DNA of 16,411 nt from JANQPC01 sp039208375 (GTDB taxonomy: Bacteria > Pseudomonadota > Alphaproteobacteria > Rhodobacterales > Rhodobacteraceae), in the NCBI GenBank assembly GCA_039208375.1, contig JBCCRC010000071.1, positions 1-16,411 of the forward strand, read 5' to 3'. Below are positions 6,161-13,309 of this stretch, in pieces. Below the pieces are notes generated by a model. That model had not been told where the DNA came from. It saw only the letters and a list, made by a program, of their open reading frames with translations, and made no database searches. The stretch's first letter is position 1. Each line of letters begins with the position of its first letter. A program made the translations under genes and the position numbers.

Positions 6161-6276
6161 CTAAACTAAACCGCACAGTTTAGTGTGCATCAGCGCACTG
6201 AAATTCGGCTGATTTCACGAGGCCGTGCGTTGAAGTGAGCGTGTGCGTCACCCAAGTTGATTTCATGGACGCACAC
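6161..6276 (+). repeat. Run of four consecutive inverted repeats
   Basis: Within the 264-nt gap before the secreted-protein gene: CTAAACT/AGTTTAG (6161-6167/6177-6183); AGTGTGC/GCGCACT (6182-6188/6193-6199, one G-T pair); TGAAAT/ATTTCA (6199-6204/6212-6217); and GTGTGCGTC/GACGCACAC (6241-6249/6268-6276, perfect 9 bp). TGATTTCA also occurs twice (6210-6217 and 6258-6265). The first three stems abut or overlap by one or two bases. This could be a structured leader, a small RNA or a cluster of operators; the sequence does not say which. Confidence 0.5.
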
Positions 6277-6345
6277 AGAGCGCCCACTGATCACCACCGG
6301 GGCCCCTCCCAGCCCCGCCGAACCAAACCCGAAAGGACCCGAACC

Positions 6346-6660
6346 ATGAAAACCCTCATCGCCGCCGCCGCCGCTGCTCTCGCTTTGACCGCACCGGCTT
6401 ATGCGACCGTCACCGACGCGCAAGCTCACTTCGCATCTGACTTCACGTCGAACGACGCGAAGATCTATGACGGTGTTGCTAGCCCCGCGACCGATACGGC
6501 GCTCGCGATCCACGCCAGCCTTTATGACCAGGACGAGTCAAACAACGGCGGCCTCTCGCTGTCGACGGAAACGATCCGCATGTCCTCGAAAGGCGTTGCG
6601 AATGAAACTGCCGCGAAGATCTTCTCTGATCTCGCCGCCGAAAACCGCAACCGCGACTAA
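6346..6660 (+). CDS. Small exported protein of unknown function (104 aa)
   Basis: The ATG at 6346 has AAGGA about 8 nt upstream and opens directly into a signal peptide: MK, then an alanine/leucine-rich core, then APAYA with likely cleavage after residue 20. The mature part is about 84 aa, acidic, rich in Ser, Asp, Asn and Ala, with no cysteine and no recognised domain. A loose pattern recurs (HFASDFTSND, HASLYDQDESN, KIFSDLAAENRN), hinting at short degenerate repeats. An earlier GTG in frame would place the signal peptide internally, so it is rejected. The gene stands alone, with a hairpin-rich leader and its own terminator. Probably periplasmic or secreted; function unknown. Confidence 0.75.
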   Translation: MKTLIAAAAAALALTAPAYATVTDAQAHFASDFTSNDAKIYDGVASPATDTALAIHASLYDQDESNNGGLSLSTETIRMSSKGVANETAAKIFSDLAAENRNRD

Positions 6661-6670
6661 TCCCCCCGCT

Positions 6671-6734
6671 TCGGCAGGCACCCCCTTGCCTGCCGAGCCC
6701 TTCAGGGGCGCTCCGGCACGGAGCGCCCCATTTT
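6671..6734 (+). terminator. Double-hairpin terminator
   Basis: Two perfect stems follow the secreted-protein gene. The first is TCGGCAGGCA (6671-6680) with TGCCTGCCGA (6687-6696). The second is GGGGCGCTCCG (6705-6715) with CGGAGCGCCCC (6719-6729), followed by ATTTT. The second is a standard intrinsic terminator for the plus strand and ends where the convergent GNAT gene stops. Confidence 0.8.
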
Positions 6735-7333
6735 CATGCCGACAGCCCGGCGCCGATGGAAACCCGCCCGCGCCTATCGCTTCGCAGATTCGCGTAGAGC
6801 ACGTGGTTCCGCCACCGGCCATTGATCTGTAGATAGCTCTGCGCCACGCCCTCGTACTTGAAGCCACATTTCTCCAGAAGGCCGCGAGAAGCCGCGTTTT
6901 CAGCCAGGCAAGCAGCCTGTATCCGAGAAAGCCCTCTGGTTTCAAAGGCATGGTGCACCAGCGCCTCAATTGCCTCGCGCATATAGCCCTGCCGAGCGTA
7001 TCGTTCACCGATCCAATAGCCGAGAGTGCCGGCCTGCGCCGGGCCGCGCTGAATATTGTCGAGCGTTATGGCACCGAGAAGCGCCATATCCTCTCGCCGA
7101 ACGAGGAACAGGGGAACGGCGGAGCCGCCAGCGATTGATCGCTGCGCCCAATATACACGGTTGGTAAATGAACGGCGAGTCAGGTGGTCTGGTGACCAAG
7201 ACGGCTCCCACGGCACCAGAAACTCAGCACTCGCCTGCCGCAACGCCACCCATGCGCGAAAATCGGAATGAGCAGGCGGGCGCAGGATCAGCCGATCCGT
7301 TTCGATCCGCACCTTGCGGCGAAGAGGGAACAT
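6734..7333 (-). CDS. GNAT N-acetyltransferase, RimJ-like
   Basis: This 199-aa protein belongs to the RimJ/RimL-type GNAT group, which acetylates protein N-termini or small substrates with acetyl-CoA. It opens with the characteristic KVRIETDRLILRPP, has the acetyl-CoA segment GYWIGERYARQGYMREAIEALVHHAF and closes the fold with RIQAACLAENAASRGLLEKCGF. The ATG at 7333 shares one base with the stop of the M16 peptidase gene (TGATG); a GTG one codon earlier is possible. It is the last gene of the surf1-thrC-M16-GNAT run, and a GNAT gene in this place is common in Rhodobacterales. The substrate cannot be predicted. Confidence 0.9.
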   Translation of the reverse strand: MFPLRRKVRIETDRLILRPPAHSDFRAWVALRQASAEFLVPWEPSWSPDHLTRRSFTNRVYWAQRSIAGGSAVPLFLVRREDMALLGAITLDNIQRGPAQAGTLGYWIGERYARQGYMREAIEALVHHAFETRGLSRIQAACLAENAASRGLLEKCGFKYEGVAQSYLQINGRWRNHVLYANLRSDRRGRVSIGAGLSA

Positions 7334-8592
7334 CACGCCGCAAGGCGCCGGGCCAGCGCCCCCGGTGCGGGCGCATCGGCCAGCGGCCCGTAAAGCGCCA
7401 TCGCCGCGCCGGAAGACGCCAACTTTTCGGCAAAGGCGCGTACATCGCCTGTCGTGACGGCATCGATCTTCTGAATCGTCTCATCGAGATCTGGCACACG
7501 GCCCCAGATCGCCACCAGCCGCGCAATGCGCTCGGCCCGCGAGGCAGGCGACTCCAGGCCCATGAGCAGGCCCGCCTTCATCTGGGTGCGTGCCCTCGCC
7601 ACTTCGGCCGCTGACATATCCTCGGCCGCGCGTTTCAACTCATCAACGGTGAGATTGCCGAGATCCGTGATCTCTTCACGGCTCGTCCCAGCATAAATGG
7701 TAAGCAAACCGCTATCAGCATAGGCCCCAGCCTGCGCGAAGATCGTGTAACACAGCCCCCGCTTTTCCCTGATCTCCTGGAACAGGCGCGATGACATGCC
7801 GCCACCAAAGGCTGTGGCAAAGATCTGGCCTGTATAAACTGACGTGCTGCGGTAGCCGGGCGCTTCGAACCCGAGCGCGAAGTGCACCTGTTCCAACGCT
7901 TTTGCTTCACGCCGCTCGCTGGTGCGGAACTTGGCAGGCTCTGGCGCGCCCGTATCATGCCCCTGAAGGTGGCCAAAAATGCGTTCTGCCTCAGCCACCA
8001 CCGCGTCATGATCCACCGCACCCGCCGCTGACAGGATCATTTGACCCGGCGCATAGCGCTCGGCCACGAACGCGGCAAGATCGTCGCGCGTGAACCGTTC
8101 CACGCATTCCGTGGGCCCGAGGATCGTGCGCCCAAGTGGTTGGTCGGGGAAGGCCGCTTCCTGCAGCCAATCAAAAATAATGTCGTCCGGCGTATCATGC
8201 GCCTGCCCGATCTCTTGCAAGATCACATGGCGTTCGATCTCGATCTCGGCCGGATCGAACACGGGGTTAAGAACGATGTCTGCAATGACATCTATGGCAA
8301 GCGGCACATCGGCCTCGAGCACCCGGGCGTAGTAGGCTGTCATCTCACGGCTGGTGTAGGCATTGATATAGCCACCCACATCCTCAATCGCCTCCGCGAT
8401 CTCAAGCGCATTGCGCCGGGTGGTGCCCTTGAAGGCCATGTGTTCAAGGAAATGAGCGATGCCGTTCTGATCTGCCCGCTCGTGGCGCCCGCCGGCGGCG
8501 ACCCAAAGGCCAACCGAGGCGGATTTTAGCCCTGGCATGTGTTCAGTTACGACGCGAAGGCCGTTCGGTAGCGTGTGGAGCTCAACTGTCAC
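7333..8592 (-). CDS. M16 family zinc peptidase
   Basis: At 419 aa this is a single-unit M16 (pitrilysin/mitochondrial-processing-peptidase beta-like) protein. The inverted zinc motif HxxEH is intact as HFLEH (residues 47-51), within AHFLEHMAFKGT, and the distal metal-binding glutamate is near residue 127 in VILQEIGQ. The flanking sequences NGLRVVTE, GGYINAYTSREMTAYYA and FGGGMSSRLFQEIREKRGLCY are those of the bacterial relatives of the mitochondrial enzyme. It has no signal peptide, so it is probably cytoplasmic. The GTG start overlaps the thrC stop as GTGA. It appears catalytically complete; the natural substrate is not established. Confidence 0.94.
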   Translation of the reverse strand: MTVELHTLPNGLRVVTEHMPGLKSASVGLWVAAGGRHERADQNGIAHFLEHMAFKGTTRRNALEIAEAIEDVGGYINAYTSREMTAYYARVLEADVPLAIDVIADIVLNPVFDPAEIEIERHVILQEIGQAHDTPDDIIFDWLQEAAFPDQPLGRTILGPTECVERFTRDDLAAFVAERYAPGQMILSAAGAVDHDAVVAEAERIFGHLQGHDTGAPEPAKFRTSERREAKALEQVHFALGFEAPGYRSTSVYTGQIFATAFGGGMSSRLFQEIREKRGLCYTIFAQAGAYADSGLLTIYAGTSREEITDLGNLTVDELKRAAEDMSAAEVARARTQMKAGLLMGLESPASRAERIARLVAIWGRVPDLDETIQKIDAVTTGDVRAFAEKLASSGAAMALYGPLADAPAPGALARRLAA

Positions 8593-9980
8593 CGCGCAAT
8601 GCGCTCCTCAATCAAAGCCTCGAGGGCGGGCAAATCGTTAATGGCCTTTATAACCCGTTCATTCCGCTCATAAAGGCTTGCCATGCGCTGAGGCAATGGG
8701 GGGCGATGCCCCGTTGCAGCCTCAACAGCATCGGGAAACTTGGCGGGATGGGCCGTGGCCAGCGTAATCATCGGGGTCTCTGCGCTGAGGTACGCTTCAG
8801 CCACATGCACCCCAATCGCGCTATGGGGGCAGAGCACCTCACCGGTACGCGTGTGATAAGCACGGATGGCTTCCGATGTTTCCTCTTCAGAGGCGCGACC
8901 GGATGCATAGATCTCACGCAGCCCTTCAAGGGCGCCCTGGCTTACCGGAAAGCCCCCGTGTTCCGAGAGCTCGTTCATCAGTTGCGCCACCGCGCCGCCA
9001 TCGCGGCCATAGGCATCGAACAGCGCACGCTCAAAGTTGGAGGAGACCTGGATATCCATCGACGGGCTGATCGAGGGTGCCACGCCTGCCTTGACGTGTT
9101 CGCCGGTTGCCATCGTGCGGTGCAGGATATCGTTCTGGTTTGTGGCGATGACCAGCTTTTCGATCGGCAGGCCCATCTGGCGAGCGATGTAGCCCGCAAA
9201 GATATCGCCGAAGTTCCCGGTAGGCACCGTGAATGAGACGGCGCGGTGCGGCGCGCCAAGCGCAGTGGCAGATGCGAAATAATAGACAACTTGAGCCAGC
9301 ACCCGGGCCCAATTGATCGAGTTTACTGCAGCCAAGCGTACCCGATCCCGAAACGCAAAATCGTTGAACATCGCCTTCAGGGCAGCTTGGCAATCATCGA
9401 AATCGCCATCCAGCGCCATGGCGTGCACGTTGGCGTCATCCGGCGTCGTCATCTGCCGACGCTGAACTTCACTAACCCGTCCGTGTGGGAAAAGGATCAC
9501 CACATCAACCGCATCGAGCCCGCGAAACGCCTCGATGGCCGCAGAGCCGGTATCGCCGCTCGTCGCGCCGACGATGGTAACGCGCTCGCCCCGCCGCTCG
9601 AGCGCACTTTGAAAGAGCTGGCCGATAAGCTGCATTGCAAAGTCTTTGAAGGCCAATGTGGGGCCGTGAAAGAGCTCCAGCAAGAAATGGTTCGGCGCCA
9701 GTTGCACAAGCGGTGCGCGCGCCTCATGGCCAAAGCTCTGGTAGGCGCGGGCAATGATCTCGGCAAATGCATCATCGCCGTAGCAGTCGCCAAGATAAGG
9801 CCGCATGACACGGAACGCGATCTCCTCATAGGGCTGTCCCGCGAGCGCGGCGATGTCGGCGGCGCTCATCTGCGGGATTGCTGCCGGCACGTAGAGGCCC
9901 CCATCCCGTGCAAGGCCCGTAAGCATCGTCTCTTCAAAGCCGAGCACGGCGGCCTCCCCGCGGGTGGAAATGTAGCGCAT
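8589..9980 (-). CDS. thrC: Threonine synthase
   Basis: ThrC converts O-phosphohomoserine to threonine with PLP, the last step of threonine synthesis. The 463-aa protein starts with the usual MRYISTRGEA and has the cofactor lysine Lys112 in HGPTLAFKDFAMQL, the phosphate-binding ATSGDTGSAA and the VPTGNFGDIFAGY segment; the length is that of the long bacterial/yeast type. The ATG at 9980 has GAGGA 8 nt upstream; the extra 22 residues of the longer open frame would run into surf1. It lies 11 nt after surf1 and overlaps the M16 gene by 4 nt, so threonine synthesis is transcribed with oxidase assembly functions, an arrangement familiar from alphaproteobacteria. Confidence 0.96.
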   Translation of the reverse strand: MRYISTRGEAAVLGFEETMLTGLARDGGLYVPAAIPQMSAADIAALAGQPYEEIAFRVMRPYLGDCYGDDAFAEIIARAYQSFGHEARAPLVQLAPNHFLLELFHGPTLAFKDFAMQLIGQLFQSALERRGERVTIVGATSGDTGSAAIEAFRGLDAVDVVILFPHGRVSEVQRRQMTTPDDANVHAMALDGDFDDCQAALKAMFNDFAFRDRVRLAAVNSINWARVLAQVVYYFASATALGAPHRAVSFTVPTGNFGDIFAGYIARQMGLPIEKLVIATNQNDILHRTMATGEHVKAGVAPSISPSMDIQVSSNFERALFDAYGRDGGAVAQLMNELSEHGGFPVSQGALEGLREIYASGRASEEETSEAIRAYHTRTGEVLCPHSAIGVHVAEAYLSAETPMITLATAHPAKFPDAVEAATGHRPPLPQRMASLYERNERVIKAINDLPALEALIEERIAR

Positions 9981-9991
9981 AGATCGAGTCC

Positions 9992-10669
9992 TCAGCTGCG
10001 GCCTTGCCTGATACGCCACAGCAAGAGCGCTGTCATCGCTATCCAAACCGCGGCAAGACCGAACCAGGTAACGGCATACTCAAGGTGATCGTTGGGTATA
10101 CCGGAGCTGTCGATGGGCAACGGTCGGATCCCGGTATCCTCCAGCGATGACGCGCGGGCGACGATCAGCACCGGTTCGGTTCCCAGCGCTTCTGCCAGCG
10201 CGGGCACGTCGCGGGCAAACCAGATGTTGGCGCCAAGATCCGGTTCCGGGGTGAAACGGTCGATCTCATCGGGCCAATGCAGATTGCCGGTAACCGCAGC
10301 TTCGCCTGACGGGCGCGCCTCGCCTTTCAGCTCATCCTTGACGAACCCGCGATCTACCAAGAAGCGGCGGCCTGCCTCTGTCTCAAACGGCGATATGATG
10401 CGAAAGCCAGCGCCTTCCTGCCGGGTGGACACAAGCACGTGTATTTCTTCTTCCGCGAACTGCCCGCTGGCGGTCACGGGCAAGAAACGGTCGCGCTCCG
10501 CATCTGGGGCGTCGGGCACGGCAACGGGGCTCGCATTGATCCGGGCATCGATCTCGGACAGTACACCCTCTTTCCATTCCAGCCGCTGCACCTGCCACAC
10601 CCCAAGCGCAATCAGCACAGCCGCCCCGGAGACGCCGAGCAGAAGCGGAAATAGCATGCGTTTCATCAT
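9992..10669 (-). CDS. SURF1-family cytochrome oxidase assembly protein
   Basis: SURF1 proteins help deliver or hold heme a during assembly of subunit I of the aa3 oxidase in the cytoplasmic membrane. The 225-aa protein has the family layout: an N-terminal membrane helix (residues about 5-24), the ensuing GVWQVQRLEWKE motif, a periplasmic domain with the conserved FLVDRGFV (WVNRGW-like) segment, and a C-terminal helix preceded by NDHLEYAVTWFGLA (the H-x-x-Y-x-x-TW-x-G signature). Two adjacent ATGs (10669, 10666) are possible starts. It follows coxC after a terminator, so it may need its own promoter or read-through, and it leads the thrC run. Confidence 0.93.
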   Translation of the reverse strand: MMKRMLFPLLLGVSGAAVLIALGVWQVQRLEWKEGVLSEIDARINASPVAVPDAPDAERDRFLPVTASGQFAEEEIHVLVSTRQEGAGFRIISPFETEAGRRFLVDRGFVKDELKGEARPSGEAAVTGNLHWPDEIDRFTPEPDLGANIWFARDVPALAEALGTEPVLIVARASSLEDTGIRPLPIDSSGIPNDHLEYAVTWFGLAAVWIAMTALLLWRIRQGRS

Positions 10670-10698
10670 CGGATGGCAGGCTGCAATGGTTTCAATCG

Positions 10699-10723
10699 AA
10701 AAGGGCGCGGCATGGCCACGCCC
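10699..10723 (-). terminator. Intrinsic terminator after coxC
   Basis: On the minus strand, GGGCGTGG (10723-10716) pairs with CCGCGCCC (10710-10703) across a 5-nt CCATG loop, with one G-T pair, and is followed by TTTT (10702-10699). It sits between coxC and surf1 and would end, or partly end, the cox transcript. Confidence 0.65.
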
Positions 10724-10766
10724 CCTGGTGAATTCGGGTGGCCGGGGTTAGGCGGCCGGGGCGCGG

Positions 10767-11570
10767 CTACGTACCCCAGATATAGACTGCCGTGAAGAGG
10801 AACAGCCAGACGACATCCACGAAGTGCCAGTACCAGGCAGCCGCCTCGAAACCGATGTGCTTTTCTGCCGAGAAATGGCCCGCGCGCAGGCGGAACCAGC
10901 AAACGGCCAGGAAGATGGTACCGATGATCACGTGTACGCCGTGAAAGCCCGTGGCCATGAAGAAGTTCGAAAAGAACTTATCGCCCCCAAACTGCCAATC
11001 CTGCTCTACAAGCAGGTAGCGATATTCGTACGCCTGTAGCCCTGTAAAGGCGATGCCGAGCAGAATGCCGATACCGAGGCCCCAGACTACATCCTTACGA
11101 TCCCCATCATGCACCAGCGCGTGGTGCGCCCATGTCACCTCACAACCAGAAAGGAGCAGTACCAGCGTGTTGATCAACGGCAGGTGGAAGGGATCGATCT
11201 GGTAGAACTCGGGGCTGATGTATTCGGACCCCACGTAGCTATCCATCGGATAGAGCGCGTGTTTAAAAAAGCTCCAAAACCATGCCGCGAAGAACATCAC
11301 TTCCGACATGATGAAGAGGATAAAGCCATAGCGCAGACCCAGGCGCACCACCGGCGTGTGGTCGCCCTGGCGGCTTTCCACGACCACTTCGGCCCACCAG
11401 GCAAACATAACGTACAGAACGCCGGCGAGCCCCGCCATGAACATCCACGGCCCGCTTCCATGCATCCACAGGACAGCGCCGAAAAGCATAGTGAACCCCG
11501 ATGCAGCGCCCACGAGCGGCCAGATCGAGGGGTTCAGAATGTGGTAATCGTGGTTCTTTTCATGTGCCAT
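10767..11570 (-). CDS. coxC: Cytochrome c oxidase subunit III
   Basis: Subunit III is an integral membrane part of the aa3 oxidase that stabilises turnover and the proton path. The 267-aa protein has seven hydrophobic segments, as expected, and the usual start MAHEKNHDYHILNPSIWPL. The conserved membrane glutamate is Glu90 (IMSEVMFFAAWFWSFF). The end motifs FHGVHVIIG and WYWHFVDVVWLFLF are intact. It lies 21 nt after ctaG and is the last gene before the terminator at 10699-10723. The ribosome site is weak. The name ctaE is also used in Paracoccus-type nomenclature. Confidence 0.97.
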   Translation of the reverse strand: MAHEKNHDYHILNPSIWPLVGAASGFTMLFGAVLWMHGSGPWMFMAGLAGVLYVMFAWWAEVVVESRQGDHTPVVRLGLRYGFILFIMSEVMFFAAWFWSFFKHALYPMDSYVGSEYISPEFYQIDPFHLPLINTLVLLLSGCEVTWAHHALVHDGDRKDVVWGLGIGILLGIAFTGLQAYEYRYLLVEQDWQFGGDKFFSNFFMATGFHGVHVIIGTIFLAVCWFRLRAGHFSAEKHIGFEAAAWYWHFVDVVWLFLFTAVYIWGT

Positions 11571-11591
11571 GGCGCGGGTTCCCGGTTCGGG

Positions 11592-12179
11592 CTAGTTCAG
11601 ATCGGTGCCTGCGCGCGGGGCGAGGCTGGCTTGTTGTTCCATGTCTTCCGGCAAGTCGGTGGCGTGGAACGTGTAGGAGAGCGTGATGTGCCCTGTATGC
11701 TTGGCTTCGCGGTCCTCGACAATCTCGGGATCAACGAAAAACGTCACCGGCATCATCACGGTTTCGCCCGGCTCCAGCACCTGAAGCTCAAAGCAGAAGC
11801 AATCGATTTTCTCAAAAAACGCGCCTGCGGCGAACGGTGCGACATTGTAACTGGCCGTGCCTGCGATAGGCTGATCGGTGGGATTGTGTGCCTCGTAGAA
11901 CGCCAATCCGGTTTCGCCAATACGGATCTCCATCTCACGTGCCACGGGCGTAAAGGTCCACGGCATGTCGCGTTCCAACGAGGCATCGAAGCGTACGATA
12001 ATTGTACGGTCGAGGATCTCGTCCGATCCTGTCTCGGCCACGCCCGTAGCGCCGCCGTACCCAGTGACCCGGCAAAACCAATCATAGAGCGGCACAGATG
12101 CCCAGGCGAGGCCTCCCATGAACAAGACGACCCCTAGGGTTTGAGCCAGCGTTCTTTGCTTTCCCTCAAGTTGCATCAT
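11592..12179 (-). CDS. ctaG: Cytochrome c oxidase assembly protein CtaG (Cox11)
   Basis: CtaG/Cox11 carries copper to the CuB site of oxidase subunit I. The 195-aa protein has a short cytoplasmic start, one membrane helix (about residues 12-30), the conserved SVPLYDWFCRVTGYGG, and a periplasmic beta domain carrying the copper motif CFCF (residues 127-130). The later segment MMPVTFFVDPEI is also conserved. The ATG at 12179 overlaps the stop of the preceding small gene (ATGA) and has GGAGG 7 nt before it; a second ATG follows directly. The protein appears complete and sits in the standard place between ctaB/small ORF and coxC. Confidence 0.96.
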   Translation of the reverse strand: MMQLEGKQRTLAQTLGVVLFMGGLAWASVPLYDWFCRVTGYGGATGVAETGSDEILDRTIIVRFDASLERDMPWTFTPVAREMEIRIGETGLAFYEAHNPTDQPIAGTASYNVAPFAAGAFFEKIDCFCFELQVLEPGETVMMPVTFFVDPEIVEDREAKHTGHITLSYTFHATDLPEDMEQQASLAPRAGTDLN

Positions 12180-12361
12180 TCCGACACCTCCAGAAGGCTG
12201 GGACGAACCACGTGATCAAATCCCTCGACAGCGCCCGTGGTGGAAACCTTTGCCACGGTCAGTCCAAAGAAGACAGCGATCATGGCCACCAGCAAGCCCG
12301 CCACGCCAACGTTGCGGGACAGGCGCCTTTTGTGAAGCTCGTGTGTTGCACGGATAGCCAT
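12176..12361 (-). CDS. Small single-helix membrane protein of the cox operon
   Basis: This 61-aa protein has a basic N-terminus (RATHELHKRRLSRN), one membrane helix (about residues 18-38, GVAGLLVAMIAVFFGLTVAKV) and a short periplasmic tail. Its topology should be N-in. It overlaps ctaB by one base (TAATG) and ctaG by four (ATGA), so it is translated as part of the operon. Similar small ORFs between ctaB and ctaG occur in Rhodobacterales and are sometimes labelled oxidase assembly proteins, but I know of no proven function. The N-terminus loosely resembles the helix region of CtaG, and a role with CtaG is a reasonable guess. Confidence 0.85.
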   Translation of the reverse strand: MAIRATHELHKRRLSRNVGVAGLLVAMIAVFFGLTVAKVSTTGAVEGFDHVVRPSLLEVSE

Positions 12362-13287
12362 TATAGAACCCCCGAACTGCGCAGGCCCGCATCAACCAGA
12401 AGCGCACCGAAGTGGGCGAATAGGTAGAGAAGCGAAAAACGGAAGAAGCCCTTCTCGACGGCAAAGTTGTCTGCCTCAGCCATCGCTTCGTCACGACGCC
12501 AGATCCGCACAGCGCCCACAACAAACCATGCATTCAGCGCGAGAGCGACGGCAAAGAAGACAGGTCCGCCGATGGATGTTGCCGCAATCCCCAGCGCAAG
12601 CGGCGCAAGGAGAAGTGTATAGACCAGGATGTGAGCGCGCGTCAGTCTCCGCCCGTGTGTCACGGTTAGCATCGGTACGCCCGCATCGTCGTAGTCCGAC
12701 CGCATGAAAAGGGCGAGCGCCCAGAAATGCGGTGGCGTCCACATAAAGATCAGGGCAAACATCAAGATGCTTTCAACGGAAATCCCGCCCGTCGCCGCCG
12801 CCCAACCTATCATTGGTGGGAAGGCGCCCGCGGCCCCGCCAATCACGATGTTTTGCGGCGTCCACCGCTTCAGCCACATCGTGTAAACGACCGCGTAGAA
12901 GAAGATGGTAAAAGCGAGGAGGCCCGCGGCTACAAGATTTGTCGCCAGACCCAGCATCACCACCGCAAAACCCGAAAGCGCCAGCCCGAGGGCCAGCGCT
13001 TCATCCGGGGCCACGCGGCCAGACGGCACAGGGCGTTTCGACGTGCGCCGCATCACGGCGTCAATATCAGCGTCCCACCACATATTCAGCGCACCAGACG
13101 CGCCCGCGCCAATTGCGATGAAGAGAATCGCGGAGAAGGCCACCATCGGATGCAGGCCGACAGGCGCGACTGCGAGGCCGACGAGCGCCGTAAAAACCAC
13201 GAGCGACATGACACGCGGCTTAAGCAGAGCGACGTAGTCGCCGAAGCCCGCGTCGTGCGGCTGTTCGATGATGGTTGCGTCGCTCAT
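12361..13287 (-). CDS. ctaB: Protoheme IX farnesyltransferase (heme O synthase)
   Basis: CtaB adds a farnesyl group to heme b to make heme O, the precursor of heme A for the oxidase. It is a 308-aa UbiA-family membrane protein with about nine hydrophobic helices. The first prenyl-diphosphate motif is N68-x3-D72-x3-D76 (in NMWWDADID), followed by RTSKRPVPSGR; the second is the DYDD segment (198-201) in MRSDYDDAGVPML. The opening YVALLKPRVMSLVVFTALVG is standard. The ATG at 13287 lies 22 nt after coxB. The companion heme A synthase gene is not in the window. Confidence 0.97.
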   Translation of the reverse strand: MSDATIIEQPHDAGFGDYVALLKPRVMSLVVFTALVGLAVAPVGLHPMVAFSAILFIAIGAGASGALNMWWDADIDAVMRRTSKRPVPSGRVAPDEALALGLALSGFAVVMLGLATNLVAAGLLAFTIFFYAVVYTMWLKRWTPQNIVIGGAAGAFPPMIGWAAATGGISVESILMFALIFMWTPPHFWALALFMRSDYDDAGVPMLTVTHGRRLTRAHILVYTLLLAPLALGIAATSIGGPVFFAVALALNAWFVVGAVRIWRRDEAMAEADNFAVEKGFFRFSLLYLFAHFGALLVDAGLRSSGVL

Positions 13288-13309
13288 ACGTGCGCCCTAC
13301 CGTTACCGA

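Noticed and set aside
9246..10088. 280-aa open frame on the plus strand
   Set aside because: It is the shadow of thrC and the end of surf1.
11109..12137. 342-aa open frame on the plus strand
   Set aside because: It is antisense to coxC and ctaG and shows no family features.
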